Below are positions 22,440-33,984 of a stretch of 64,000 nucleotides of DNA, in pieces; the stretch's first letter is position 1; the number at the start of each line of letters is the position of its first letter. The position numbers and the translations under genes were made by a program. Source of the DNA: Metallyticus violacea (Eukaryota; Arthropoda; Insecta; Mantodea; Metallyticidae); NCBI GenBank assembly GCA_030762175.1, contig CM060831.1:75129001-75193000 (forward strand), written 5' to 3'. The notes below the pieces were generated by a model. That model was not told the DNA's origin, ran no database searches, and was given only the letters and a program-made list of their open reading frames with translations.

Positions 22440-25400
22440 TTCCGCGCCAAAAATTAAGGACTGCTGATCCAAACTTTCACAATTTCTCAATTACCAAATG
22501 ACGGATCTTCATAATTAGAAAAAAAAAATCTTAAGATTTGTTGATGATCTGCCTGAATTTTGGTTAACATCTCTCTTTGAAGTCATTAAACGGCTCTTTA
22601 ATTTGTGTAGTTCACATTGTATCGTCGCTAAAAGTCTGAAGAATTTTCCAAATAAGTTTCACTTGAAAATCGTGTTTTGGCAAAACTTGTTGCAATATAT
22701 TTCCACGCATTTGACGAAATGAAAATACGACTAAAGTGTATGATATAACATCACGCATCGGCTATGTGGAAATTAATTATGCATCCGGCTATGTCACAAA
22801 ACATCTTGCATGCGCATGAAAGTCCACACTTGCTACACTGTGTTTCGCAAATTTCTATGATTATAGAGTTGTCCGGAAAAAAGTTTGATATTCCTTGAAC
22901 AATCTCATATATTATCATCATTATTTAATTTTAGGGTTCCAAGTGCAAAAAGTATTTACAATTTTTGTGGGTGTTTAGGGAAATTTTGAATAATGCGGCA
23001 GTATTTGTTGTGGTATATTTATTTTTTATAGGTTGTGATAGGGCTTGGATTCGTTATGGATAGGAGGTAATCGAATTTTATAAATGGATTGTTATTTCAG
23101 GGGTGATTGGTCGAACCTCCATTTAGTACAGCAATTTAGTTATGTTTTTTTCCTTGGCTATAAGCTTAATTTATTAGCTGAATGTTTTTATGATGTACTA
23201 TCACAGGGAAAGGAGATGATAAACAAACAAAAATTAACATTCGCAGTGTCAGTTTTCGCCATTTATTAAAACTTCTGCTTTTTTTTAACACTTTTTCCTC
23301 TCACTTCAGCACCAACGAACAAGTAACAAATAAGTGACAAAGTAACAAGTAATAAGTCCATTGCAGCTTTTATTAACTCGCCTGTCCGTCGGTCTAGGCG
23401 CTATAAATATATTCAGCAAGGCTTTCCAAATGTCACGTTATTTGTTCTTCCTACCCTTATCTTCCTATTGGTGGGCTTTTATGTTAATGTATTATCGTTT
23501 AATTCTCATTAGATCATATTCGGTTCCACCCATAGCAAAATCTTAAGTGTTAGACTCTTGACATAAATAATATTTTAAAAGAGAGCCGTAACAGAGGTTT
23601 TATGGTTCCATCTGGATATTTATTGCCTGAGTTTTCCCTACACTGTTAACAAAAGAATTACCCGTACTTTCCAATTTCCTTAGATCGTGTTTTGTTCAAT
23701 ATCCGGTTGATTTCCAAGTTCTAGTTGACCTGAAGTAACATTACAAAGAAATTCTCTTATTAAAAAGGATTACAACGCGTCCCTTTTTGGGGAAACCTTC
23801 TCTTTCAATGGTATTTTGCCTTTTTTCTCATTCTTGTACCGACATGTGTAGACCATATGTCTATGACCCTTTTGTGAGTATATTATACATAAATATTATT
23901 TCTAAGCTGGCCTGGGATCGATGTTAGACAATAATTGTCTTAACAATTTGGTAAAAAAGTGGAGTTACTTATGCCTGAAAAATAATGTATTGTTTGGAAA
24001 GGAAATAAAGTAAAAAAACTCACAGATTTAAAGTTGCATGTAACAAATGTAACGCTATTAATATGAATGCTATGCAAATGAAATAACAAATTTCGGGTTT
24101 CTGATTTTTAACCGTAAAATACCGTAGTTTTGCCTTAGCATACACAGCATGCCTTTATCTCTATAACTAAAAAGAAAAAAGCTGAACTGAGATATCTCTC
24201 TTCCCCATTATGGGTGAAATGAGTTTCACTTCCATTTCTACACTTCACGGTTCTGTTATATATTTGTATTTGATGTGTTGTTTATTAACGATATTTTATT
24301 CGCACCGTTAAATAGCAGTCGTGCTTCAAATTTCATGCTAAGATTTTCAGAACACTGAGTGGTTCTCATTCTGAAAGCTGGAAGGACTCCAAGAGTTACT
24401 TTTTGCTCTATAAACATGTTAAAAACTTTTTGTAGAGACGTCGGGAGACTTCCCTTTCATACAGCCTTGTACGACGCAGACGAAAAGTTTCTGTTTAACG
24501 CAGTGTTTCATTCATTACAAGGATTCTTCCACAAGCATTATTCCCATTGATTTTATGTCGCTGTCGATTCAAATCTTAAAGAATGAAAGTAGAATAGACG
24601 TAAGCTTAATAACACACAAGCTCATTAACAAGAGCAATTATTTTCATGCCAAAAGGAAAAATATAAAAACACAAAAAATGTGTGGATAAATTATTTCGTC
24701 TTTTTTGATGAATGTATGGGTATGATGTATGGCGAAATAAATTTTAATATTATAAAGGGACTGAAATATAAAGGGTTATGCATTCGATTCCAGTTTTTAA
24801 AGGAAACATACGATTTATGCAGTCACTGAGAAAATGTGACGTATCGAGAATCTGTAAGTAGTTAAATACTGTGTGGATGATTTATTTAAGGGGTTGGAAA
24901 GGATATGTAGCAATGAATATTCTGTATACTTTGAAACAGTTGCTCCGATTCACCTCCACTAAAATATAATTATAATGTATAATTATGTAAGCCCAGTCAT
25001 ATTTTATATGTTGTAGTTAGAATGTAGATAGCTGTATTAATATGTGTATAATATGGTATAATTGTAGCCTGTAAAGTTTGTCAACAAAAAGAGAGTGTTC
25101 CTTGGTGTTTTGTTACGGTATCTTGGAAAGACAAACAAAATAGTCATAAAACATTCCACAATGAACCTGAGGGCAAGAATGAACCTCCTTCTTGTTTTTG
25201 AAAGGACTGCGATTGTAGGGTTAATAAACTCAAGGACTTTTAAATCCGTTTGGGGCTTGCACCCGATGGTGTTTGTGCATCTAGTCATTTAAGTTGAGCA
25301 ATGTTGACAAACCTTTTAAACTTCAAAATATCAACGAATAGTGAGTACAGCAGGTGCCCTTTAACCAGCCAATGATAAAGCTGTGCTTCAAAGTTTTAAG

Positions 25401-26072
25401 AACGGCGCGAGGCCTGCGCGCGCCTTTTGGTGTGCTCTAACCAATGATTTTGAGTTTCTAAACTACCTGAAAACATTTGCTAGTAAAAAATACATTAGCA
25501 ACAAAACCGATTTGTGGTGTGCAATTACTTTTCTAAAAAATAGTTAAAAACTGTTGATGTAATACACAGAAAGGAGTGTTAAAAGCCCTGAATGGTCTAC
25601 ATGTCAATGCTGTTCTAGTACTGACAACGATAATTGAAAATGTTTGCAGGACTAACTAAAAATTAAACAGTTAAGTAACTTACTGCATATATCGTGTCCC
25701 ACATTAAATTTCTAATTTTTCACTAAAGCGGAATGCAATTTAAATTGAATGCTCGTAATAAATTTGGAAACTTATTTGCAGAAAAGTTCATTCATTACAT
25801 TGGGTCCCCGTTGTGGATGCAGACTTACAGAATAATTGAAAAAAAAAAATAATATTTCAAGAGGAATCACTTTAAATCCACAGTTTTGTGTACATTATTC
25901 GTTGGTATGTAAATTGACAAGGAAACAAATTTCGGGAATAACACAATAGTAATGAAATAGGTTAGAACCTAAGACCTCCAGTTCTAGTTAATTAGCATCA
26001 ACTCATTATGTTTCCATTTCCCAAAAGAATTTCTGTTAGTTGGCAACTAGTAACTGCCGGAAATACGCTCGT
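22440..26072. other. Long AT-rich stretch without a recognisable gene
   Basis: Frames are at most 83 codons (for example minus 25037-25288) and have no domain. 25400-25430 is briefly GC-rich (GGCGCGAGGCCTGCGCGCGC) without an associated feature. No tandem repeats of note are seen. Confidence 0.6.
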
Positions 26073-26073
26073 T

Positions 26074-26365
26074 GATCCTGGTGGTGTAGTGGTTACCATA
26101 CTTGCCTTCTAAACCCAAGATCGCGGGTTCAAACCCGGCCAGGATCGATGGATTTTTTCGGGCGTAAAAATCCTAAGTATCGCTTCCTTCGGAAGGGAAG
26201 TAAAGCTGTGGGTCCCATGTCGTACATTTACGGCACGATAAAGAACCTCAAGCTTGAAAAAAGAGGCCTCTGAGCAAAATTTGTCGGCCGTTTCACGCCC
26301 TAAATTGAATGGGACGCTGATGACCTGTGATGTTAAAAGAGCGTCCTTAAATAAACTAAATCAAA
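26074..26365 (+). repeat. tRNA-derived SINE, family 1, most complete copy
   Basis: The 5' head folds like a tRNA: GATCCTG (26074-26080) pairs perfectly with CAGGATC (26140-26146). An A-box-like TGGTGTAGTGG sits at 26082-26092, and a B-box-like GGTTCAAACCC at 26126-26136. The unrelated body then reads TTCGGGCGTAAAAATCCTAA, TTCCTTCGGAAGGGAAGTAA, AAAGAACCTCAAGC and GGCCGTTTCACGCCC, and ends near AAATAAACTAAATCAAA. Four more copies lie in this window. SINEs like this are transcribed by RNA polymerase III and rely on a LINE to move; that is family knowledge. Confidence 0.9.
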
Positions 26366-26643
26366 AACAGGGAATAGGCTGCAGATCTAGATTCTGTACA
26401 AAGTCTTAATGTTTCACATTGCATATCTCAATTGCGCGAACTAGCTATCGAATGAAAGGGTGCCCCAAAATATCGCTACTTTTTATTAACTGCAATATTA
26501 CAAGCAGTGTTGCTGTTAAATACAAGTCTAAGCTAACATAGGTTCAGCATAACATTTCTTCTTTGTAATTCTCATCATATAAAATAACTACAGGGTGTTT
26601 GATAAGTAGTTTGGTTCATAAACTAATAGAAATTTGTTGAATT
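26366..26643. other. Short AT-rich gap with a TIR-like end
   Basis: TACAGGGTGTTTGATAAGTA near 26589 has the look of a DUF4817-type or MITE terminal repeat, but no partner end is visible before the SINE at 26644. No genes. Confidence 0.4.
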
Positions 26644-26829
26644 GTTTTATTTACAGACGCTCTTTAACATCTCTGGTCATTAGAGTCCCATTCAATTCAG
26701 GGCGTGAAACGGGCGACAAATTTTGCTCAGAGGCCTCTTTTATTTTAAGAACTTGAGGTTCTTTTTCATGAAAATATGCATCGATCTTGGGTTTAGGAAG
26801 CAATACGGTTACCACTGCACCACCAGAAA
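26644..26829 (-). repeat. tRNA-derived SINE, family 1, copy 3 (inverted, internally deleted)
   Basis: Contains the 3' body (CGTGAAACGGGCGACAAATT, CAGAGGCCTCTTTTATTTTA) and the outer part of the tRNA-like head (GGTTACCACTGCACCACCAG). The central GGAAGGGAAG block and the B box are deleted at a junction near 26770. It lies 280 bp from the complete copy in opposite orientation, so the pair forms an imperfect large inverted repeat. Confidence 0.85.
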
Positions 26830-26975
26830 TCAACAGCAATAGCTGTATATGTGGTCATAGTTTGCTTTCTATGTATCAATATTTTATGGTCATAATTCGC
26901 TCTGATGTTGTTTAATTCATTATTTGGCAGTTGCTTAAACCCAGGTGTTTCTATTGACAGTGAAAAATGAATAAA

Positions 26976-27865
26976 ATGGAATTTGCGACGTGATTCAGTT
27001 CTTTTTAATGGAAAAATAATAACAAAGGAATCGTGGGGGAATTGCCACGATATTGGTTGATGTAGCTCTTTCTATGAAACCGTTCGACTTTGAGTAAATG
27101 AGTTCAGGCGTGGCAGAACAGGCATCGAAGACGCATCACAACCTGGAGCTCCAAAATCAGCTGCGAGGTCAGAAATCATCCGTATAGTTCATTATCTTGT
27201 TTTGACTGATAGACGAGCGAAAATACATGAGTTAGCAGGGCATCTCAACTGTGCGGGTTCATGTTTTTTGCATAATGAATTATTACACATAAAAAGAGAA
27301 AATAGGCGTAGAATGGGTGTCACTCCTGCTTATTCCGGATGCGATCATCCGCCGACCATTTGGAAACGATTAAGAAGTAGCCAATCTGTTTTGTGTCTAT
27401 GGACGAAGCGTGGATCCATTACTGTATAGCAGAAACCAAACAACATTCTAAACGGTGGACCGCATAAGGCGAACTGGCTCCGAAAAAGGTGATATGCATT
27501 CCATTCGCTGGAAAGATGATGACTTCAGTATTTTGAGACACAAAAGACATTATCTGGGTGACTACTTGGAGAAGGGAGAAAACCATTACTGGAGAACAAT
27601 ACGCTTCTCTTTTGCAGAGACTGAAAACAGCGATTGTGGTAAAACGTATGGGAATGGCCAAAAAAGGTGTTGGTTTCACCATGGTAACGCGCGGTGCATT
27701 CAAGCCGCGTTGCTCTGGAGAAACTGACCAAACTACGGTTTGAAATTCTTCCGCATCCACCTTATTCATCTTATCTCACTCTCTCGGCTTATTTTGAGGT
27801 CTTCGAAGAAATCACATAACTGGAGAAACTTTGAAGCAATGGGGTCGAACCTCAAGGGGACTAAT
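26976..27865 (+). pseudogene. Mariner transposase relic
   Basis: The reading starts at ATG 26976 (MEFAT, a decayed MEFRAVI-type start). EFRRGRTGIEDASQPGAP follows at 27095-27160, then the second HTH (DRRAKIHELAGHLN) at 27205-27250. The first catalytic Asp is kept in SMDEAWIHYCIAETKQHSKR near 27400-27450. The segments WRREKTITGEQYASLLQRLK and MGMAKKGVGF follow at 27563-27680. The second Asp is lost (HHGNARC instead of HQDNAPAH), and so is the third (PPYSSYLTLSAYFEV). Frame changes occur at least four times. It is clearly of mariner type and clearly inactive. No terminal repeats were found. Confidence 0.85.
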
Positions 27866-28089
27866 TAAAAAACTAAAGTAATTTGTAAGACTGAGCTTGA
27901 TCTCTTTAACATCAAACCACCCGCAATCATCAACAGAGCACTTGTTTCAATATCTACATAGTGAACCAGTTATGTTTGGACCCAATGCGGTTGCTATAGC
28001 TATCGAAATTAGCACAACCGGTAAGAAGTTCGGTTTAATAGAGTTTAATGCCCGAGGCATCATAGACGATGGGCATGGATGGTACATAA
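27866..28089. other. Gap with one short open frame
   Basis: A 65-codon plus-strand frame (27897-28094), including EISTTGKKFGLIEFNARGII, has a balanced composition but no recognised domain. It may be a fragment of an unknown repeat. Confidence 0.35.
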
Positions 28090-28262
28090 GATGAAATGTT
28101 AAATTAGAAAATATTATTTTTCGATGAGAAAGAAAGGCTGCATTTTCTTTCGATGAAGAAAGGCTGGAAATAACTTCACATGGAGAACGATTTTGGCAGG
28201 AATCGAACCACAGTCTTCCGTTCAAAAACTCGTACCTTAGCAATCTTAGCCACTCGTGTCAG
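28090..28262 (-). repeat. tRNA-like (SINE-like) element
   Basis: On the minus strand a perfect B box GGTTCGATTCC lies at 28209-28199. An A-box-like GTGGCTAAGATTGCTAAGG lies 27-45 bases upstream of it (28254-28236). The acceptor and anticodon arms do not pair well enough for a functional tRNA. The AT-rich body runs down to about 28090. Whether this is a SINE or a decayed tRNA pseudogene is open. Confidence 0.5.
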
Positions 28263-29139
28263 AGTTTTGGAATATAGTGGAAACATCAAGAACGAAATCA
28301 GAAACATTACTATGGACAAGTTTAAACTTGTCAATCTGATGTGTTTCCCAGACACAATGTCTGCTTAGTCGAAGGAGGACGAAAGTTCTAGCATTTTCTA
28401 TAACGCATGATTTAGATGCGTATTTTGCCAAACTGGTTGTAATATTATGCAGGTTTATTTCAGCCGAGACGTAAAACAGCGTAAGCGGAGATTTATAGCT
28501 AAAGCTTAGTAGAAATTAATGAAATGAGGTTATAGAAACGACTAAGCAAGCTAATGGTACTCCTCAACCACTTAAAATGTTTGTGGAAGCATGGTATCAG
28601 TTATGCATTCACATTTATCCTTAAATGACGCTTGCTTACATGTTCGAACAAAAACTTCTTCCAGGCAAATTAAAAAGCTCCAATGCTCACTCATAAATTA
28701 ATGTTATATTGTCTAGAGGCTTGCCTTCAGAAATGTAGCTCCATTTCTGGTATCAATGAATGATATAGCAAATATAAATTGCAAGTCCTGAGCAGTAGCC
28801 AAGATAAAGCGATTTTCTGAGAGGAAAAGTAACTTCATTAAGTCGCTGAAATTTTTGAAAACAATATTAATAATGTTGATGATCTCACTAGAGCCTCATT
28901 TTGTCACGTGGTCTACATGTATAGTCGCTATTGTGCTTTGAATATCGTCTTCCCTATAATCCACAACAGGATTAAGGATCTCTAAAACAATTTCAGCACT
29001 TCTAACAAACACAAATTTTCTGTTAAGTCTTTTTATTAGAGAATGAACCCACAAATTTAAAAAGATACTGAACTTTTTTTATATATTTCTGATTACAATA
29101 TTAAAAGTGCAACTGCAACAAAAATAATTGAAATAATCT
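28263..29139. other. AT-rich stretch, possibly decayed LINE 5' sequence
   Basis: Nothing is firmly recognised. The right part may be upstream coding sequence of the LINE relic that becomes readable near 29200, but the frames are too broken to tell. Confidence 0.4.
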
Positions 29140-29757
29140 TCTATATAACGATAAAGAGCATGCAAGTTTTGGAACCATGTTTCACGTTTACAGTTGTATC
29201 ACTATGGCAAATGTTTAAATGAGTCCCTTAAATTTGGAATTTTCCCTCAAAGAGTTAAATTTGCTCTTAATTAATAAAAATTATAAATGCAACGTTTTCA
29301 ATTCGATACCTATATCACTTTTAACCATTTATTTCCAAATTTTTGAAAAAATAATATTCAAAAGAATGTAATCTCTTGAGAGTAACAATATTCTGGCCAA
29401 AGACCAATCTGATTTCAAGAAAGGAACATTAACAAAAATTAAGCTTTTAATCTATAATTTAAGTTTTGATAGCACTTAATAATAAAATGCAAGTTGTTGG
29501 AATATTTTGTGATCTAACCAAAACTTTGATGGTATAAATCGTGAAATTATCATAAAAATATTAAGGTTCTATGCAATATAAATAGTTCATAACATATGAT
29601 TAATAGAAAACAATGATTCAAAATAAATTCATTATTAAAAATAATTGTAATATTTTATATTGGGGTGGATTATTAAAGCTGGAATCCCACAAGGTTCAAA
29701 CCTGAGCCCATGCGCGTTTCACTTTACAGTATTGATCTGCGGTTAGCAATAAAATAT
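29140..29757 (+). pseudogene. LINE reverse-transcriptase relic
   Basis: A non-LTR retrotransposon RT domain in broken frames. SLKFGIFPQRVKFAL at about 29225-29270 and PISLLTIYFQIFEKIIFKRM at 29305-29370 (two frames) match the entry to the RT domain. NNILAKDQSDFKKGT follows near 29385-29430. FCDLTKTFDGINREIIIKIL at about 29505-29560 is the first catalytic region (the family usually has KAFD). AGIPQGSNLSP at 29680-29712 is the following RT block. The YADD box is not readable, and sequence after 29757 changes to another element, so the 3' part is lost. Jockey-like clades fit best by eye; the clade is not certain. Confidence 0.75.
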
Positions 29758-30075
29758 ACAGGATGTTTCAGAATTCGACCACAAAAATTTGAAGGATCAT
29801 AGGGAAAAAAAAATTGAGCTAGGGAACTTTTAGTCCACGGGCTCATAAGTGGAAGATAATGTACAATTTATGTCTCGGATAAATATCAAAGATACGTTGA
29901 ATTAAAGTAATGCATGCCTCAGATTTATTGCACAAAATGTTTGTTCATGTACACTTTAAACTAAAACTGGAGAGAAATATAATATGAGGCAAGAGATAAA
30001 CATTTTGTCTCGTTAAAATAGTAAGTAATATTGAAACATTTGTCACGAGAAAACTTTGCAGATGAATTACAAATA
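29758..30075 (+). mobile_element. Loose end of a DUF4817-type or MITE transposon
   Basis: ACAGGATGTTTCAGAATTCG followed by AGGAACTTTTAGTCCACGGG resembles terminal sequence of an insect transposon family that I know as starting TACAGGGTGTTTCA. No coding remnant or matching opposite end is visible. A second, different end (TACAGGGTGGTATAAACTGA) begins near 30077 in the same orientation, so these are two fragments rather than one element. Confidence 0.4.
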
Positions 30076-30538
30076 TACAGGGTGGTATAAACTGACTGAC
30101 AAACTTTCAACTGAGGGTTTTGATATACGGAACACATGGTCTCTGGTAGCCTAGTAATTTGGTGTTGACATGTTACACATGTAATTTCTCGTGGACAGTG
30201 ACAGATTTAAATCAACTTACTCATTACCTTCTAACAACTGTAATAGCATATCATGTGCAGAGAAACAGGTAGTCTAAATTTATACAAATCAAATTACATT
30301 GCTGTACATGAGTATTGTAATTAGGGCTGTTGCATCACTCCCGTAATTTATTTTGTAGGTTAGGTTATCTGTTTCTGTCCACATGATATGGTATTACATT
30401 CGTCAGAAGATGATGGGGTTGTTGATTGATTTATGTCAGTGCAATCCACGATGTCTAACATATCAACATCAAATTATTCAATAGCGCTGCAGAAAACCAT
30501 GGTTTCCTTATATCCAAACACTCTGCAAACAAACAATC
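30076..30538. other. Gap with a second transposon-end-like sequence
   Basis: Apart from the TACAGGGTGG start at about 30077, nothing is recognised. Plus frame 30433-30666 runs into the SINE and is not a gene. Confidence 0.45.
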
Positions 30539-30802
30539 GGTCCTGGTGGTGTAGTGGTAACCATACTTGCCTTCTAAATCCAAAGGCCGATGGATTTTTC
30601 GGGCGTAAAAATCCTAAGTATGGCTTCCTTCGGAAGGGAAGTAAAGCCGTGGATTCCGTGTCGTAGATTTACGGCACGATAAAGAACCTCAAGCCTGAAT
30701 AAAGAGGCCTCTGAGCAAATTTTGTCGGCCGTTTCACGCCCTGAATTGAATGGAACGCTAATGACCTGTGATGTTAAAGAGCGTCTGTAAATAAATCAAA
30801 TG
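30539..30802 (+). repeat. tRNA-derived SINE, family 1, copy 4
   Basis: Same head (TCCTGGTGGTGTAGTGGTAA) and body as 26074-26365, with the B-box segment deleted: the reading jumps from TTCTAAATCCAAAG into GCCGATGGATTTTTCGG. It ends in AAATAAATCAAATG followed by a run of A. Confidence 0.9.
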
Positions 30803-32513
30803 AAAAAAAAAAACTCTACAAACACCCCTGAACAACCCCTGAAAATTTATCGGTTTACCTACATCTTGTATATAAAACAGAGAATTTTGAAATAATTTTT
30901 AAGAAAAAGAATTGAAGACCTTCTACAATGAGACAGGATGATTTTGCTATATGATGCTAAATCTCAAAGACATTTTTTTGCATGAACAGAAGGTTTCAAC
31001 ACTTCAAAACTATCCTATCAGCTCTTGGGGAATCGAATCCACGATCCAGCGTTTCACCGTCTGTTTCCTCAACAGCTGCAGCACCATTTTCCCTAGCCCC
31101 AGAACTGTCGCTGTGCATAAAAGATAGCAACTCAAGTTATTTTCGCCAAACAAACGCAGAAGAGAAAACTCTCTTTATAGAAAGAAAATGGCCCACGTTT
31201 CTTTCTTTGATGGAATAACTTGCGAGTTCTACTTTTACTTGTTACCATGTGGATGTGTTTCTTTTGATGTCAGCGACGTTTCAATTGTATAGTACGTGCC
31301 TTGTCCGTCAGGGGCGCTGATTCCATTCCTCCCCCTCTCTGAATGGCTTTGGCATGACGTGACCAAACACACAGGGATGGGCGCAAAGAACGCGAGAATC
31401 TTGATTCATACAAAAAAAAGACGGATCAAAGAAAAGAATGCGGTGGGCTTTTTAAGAAGAGAAAAATAGGAAAAGAAAGAACACAAAGGAGTCTTTGCTC
31501 CGAAGACAGACACACAAACGTAGAAGGTAATCACCGGTCTGTTACAGCTTAAACCGCTTTCAAAATGCGAGTCTTTCAGTGGCAGGCTTTCTGTTTAGTG
31601 GCTTCAGTTTGCTTGAGATTAATGTTCTAACAATGCAACAGGTTACTTTTTTAATTAAGGGTTAAATCTTTTACATTCTGTTCGTTAATTATATCTGCAT
31701 TTTCCTAAGTTGCAATTTACAGCACTTAACTCGCTTCATGCATTATGAGGAAAAGAATTTCTCTCTCATTGAAAATGTTTCATTTGGTTCGGAAATAATT
31801 AGTACGTTGTTGAATTAACCGTCAATAAAATTAATTATAATTAAAAATTAACTTTATTAATTAAAGAAATCACTCATCTATATCAATTAGTGCAGCTTTC
31901 TTTATGCCAATGTGAATTTGGAAGACATTTGATCTTTAAACGGTGTCTTATTGAAATGTTTGGGATATCAGTAAATGAATGTGCTGAGTGAGGAATGTTT
32001 TCATATTAAATTCAGTCATGTTTGGGAGGTTTTTTTTTTTTTTTTTTTTAAGATTTTTCTTATGTATGCATTTGCTCCTAGGTACAAAAATCTTGAAAAC
32101 GAAATTCAGGTTATTAAAATGTGAATTTTAATTTATATTTCTTAGTCATGCTATATATTTTTCAAGTTTTAGTATTTTTAGGTATTTTTATTTATTTCTA
32201 TGGTTAATTTTTCCAACAGCATATTAATGTTATTACTATTGAATTACCTTTCACTCACTCGGTTTTAGCTAGTAATAATAATAATAATAATTTACATTCA
32301 TGCATTTGATGGCGGTAGCGATGAAAGCAAGAATATTTCTATTGCCATGAACCTTTCAGAACAAAGCCGCTCGACGATGTACAAAACTATCTGTTGAAAT
32401 TCTGTGTCTTACTGCTTTCGATTTATTTTCACTGCCAACTTTTAGTTAGTGAAAAATCTTCAGAGAGGAAAGGTTAGTATGGCTAGTTTCATTCAGCCAT
32501 ATAATAAGGCCTG
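30803..32513. other. Stretch without a recognisable gene
   Basis: 31010-31350 is the least AT-rich part. It holds a 78-codon plus frame (30982-31218, Ser-rich) and a minus-strand B-box-like GGATTCGATTCC at about 31040-31029 that may mark a tRNA-like repeat. A 20-base T run lies at 32030-32049 and an (AAT)n microsatellite at 32273-32291. Nothing else is recognised. Confidence 0.5.
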
Positions 32514-32514
32514 C

Positions 32515-32835
32515 TAAATGAGTTACTTTGAACACCTCATTGGTTCGATCATTATAACTCTCAAGAGGGTTCGATTCCTAGTAACTATTTAGGAATTTCT
32601 CTACGTTAGGAAAGTCTGGAACGGGATCCACCCAGGCTCATGAGGACAATTGGGAAGGTGCCTGATAGAGAGGTGGCGATCTTCGATCTTCGATCTAGTA
32701 AGCCGCGATAAAGCGATGGGCAGGATGCGGGTGCTCTGCAATACTGCCCTCTACCAATGATATCCTGAGATGAAGGTAGAGGATGCAACGATCGTCGCGG
32801 TAAGTTAAGGCCCATATGGGGCTGTATAAGGCCAT
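32515..32835 (+). repeat. tRNA-derived SINE, family 3
   Basis: A B box GGTTCGATTCC sits near 32569. The body contains GGAACGGGATCCACCCAGGC, TCATGAGGACAATTGGGAAG, GAGAGGTGGCGATC and GTAAGCC. The tail is GGCCCATATGGGGCTGTA. The layout resembles an orthopteroid SINE family I recall. A short GATCTTC duplication lies near 32686. The minus-strand open frame here (32606-32815) is not a gene. Confidence 0.65.
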
Positions 32836-32879
32836 AAAAGAAATGAGTTATTTCAGACTGGTTTCATTTGAAATGTTCT

Positions 32880-33470
32880 TTCCTATGGATGATGAAGTAT
32901 TGTTTTGTAAGAGTGCGAAACACATTTGCAAAAAATGCATAGTGTAGGAACACGTGGATCGCGATAGGCTTGAAGACACTCACTCAAATGTTAATATAAC
33001 AAAGTGTATCTCGTTTCTGCGAACATTTCGTTTTGGGCACAGAGCAATGCTAAATTTAAAAGCATTCTTAAACAGAATTTCGGGCGTCCTTGCTAAATGA
33101 ATCAACCCTTTGGAAGAACTATTTTCACAATGTTACGACAATACCATTAATAAGCTAAAGGGTAAATTACATGGAAGCAAAATACACGTATCTATCGACG
33201 AAACCAGTGATGTAGAAAATTGTTAAGTGGCCATAATTACCGTTGGTACTGACAGGTAAAGAATTTCTGCTTATGAGTGAAATAATACAAACTCTTAATC
33301 ACTCCAAAACTTGTAGTCTCTTTGAAAGTTGTGTTTTATTATGGCCCGAGGGGGTCGGGCATTATTATCCACGTGTACCATCCTCGATCAATGTCTGGCA
33401 TTTGAAAAGGGAAATGTCGATGAAAGTCGAATGCATTGCAGATGTCGCATTTTCCAAGTACTGACGGTAT
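32880..33470 (+). pseudogene. hAT transposase relic, copy 1
   Basis: Starts at a degraded zinc-finger-like region (MDDEVLFCKSAKHICKKC, 32884-32940). It continues with INKLKGKLHGSKIHVSIDET near 33145-33205, the segment of this hAT group that includes the first catalytic Asp. A frameshift leads into LTGKEFLLMSEIIQTLNHSK and SCVLLWPEGVGHYY (33245-33365). It ends near 33465, before the SDAAPYM-type block expected next. The same family is represented further along at 55228-56390. Stops and frameshifts make it inactive, and the C-terminal half is absent. Confidence 0.75.
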
Positions 33471-33984
33471 CATTTGATACTTTCTGCATTGAATAACAAT
33501 CTACTGCTACTGATTTAGTGCATTTCATGTATGCTCCAATTGTGTCAACAGAGATATAGAGGACTGTGATAAACATTTACAGAAAATGATAACAAATGAT
33601 ACCACCAGTGTTGGAAATAATATCAACTACATTATAAAATAAGCTACATGTAATCTGTTCAATCATTCCTTTTATCTTTTTAGTGTTACAGTGAACTTTG
33701 TTTTTTTTTTCTACTTTATATGCATTAGAAAATACACTCGAGAAATTTAAACCCTTACTAAAATTTTGAAATAAAATCCAAATAAATTGCTAATATGTAA
33801 GTACTGCTGGTACTACGATGTACTCATCAAGAGTTTTTTTTTTTTTTTCAAATTTTAAAATTAAAGCATATATTTTTTAAAATCTGAAATGCAATTACAA
33901 TTAATATTCAAAATTTAAGGTAGTTTTTCTGCTACACAAAAACAATACTGTAGAAAACACATTCTTCTTTGTGTTTTTAGAGTG
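33471..33984. other. AT-rich gap, nothing recognised
   Basis: Runs of T near 33700 and 33834-33849. No domain or RNA gene. Confidence 0.6.

Noticed and set aside
22240..22467. 75-codon plus frame with a plausible protein sequence
   Set aside because: It is antisense to the tRNA-derived SINE copy at 22153-22438.
26074..26146. Functional tRNA gene
   Set aside because: Acceptor stem and boxes are tRNA-like, but the anticodon and T arms pair imperfectly, and the sequence is fused to a SINE body repeated elsewhere in the window.
27419..27769. 116-codon minus frame
   Set aside because: Antisense shadow of the plus-strand mariner relic.
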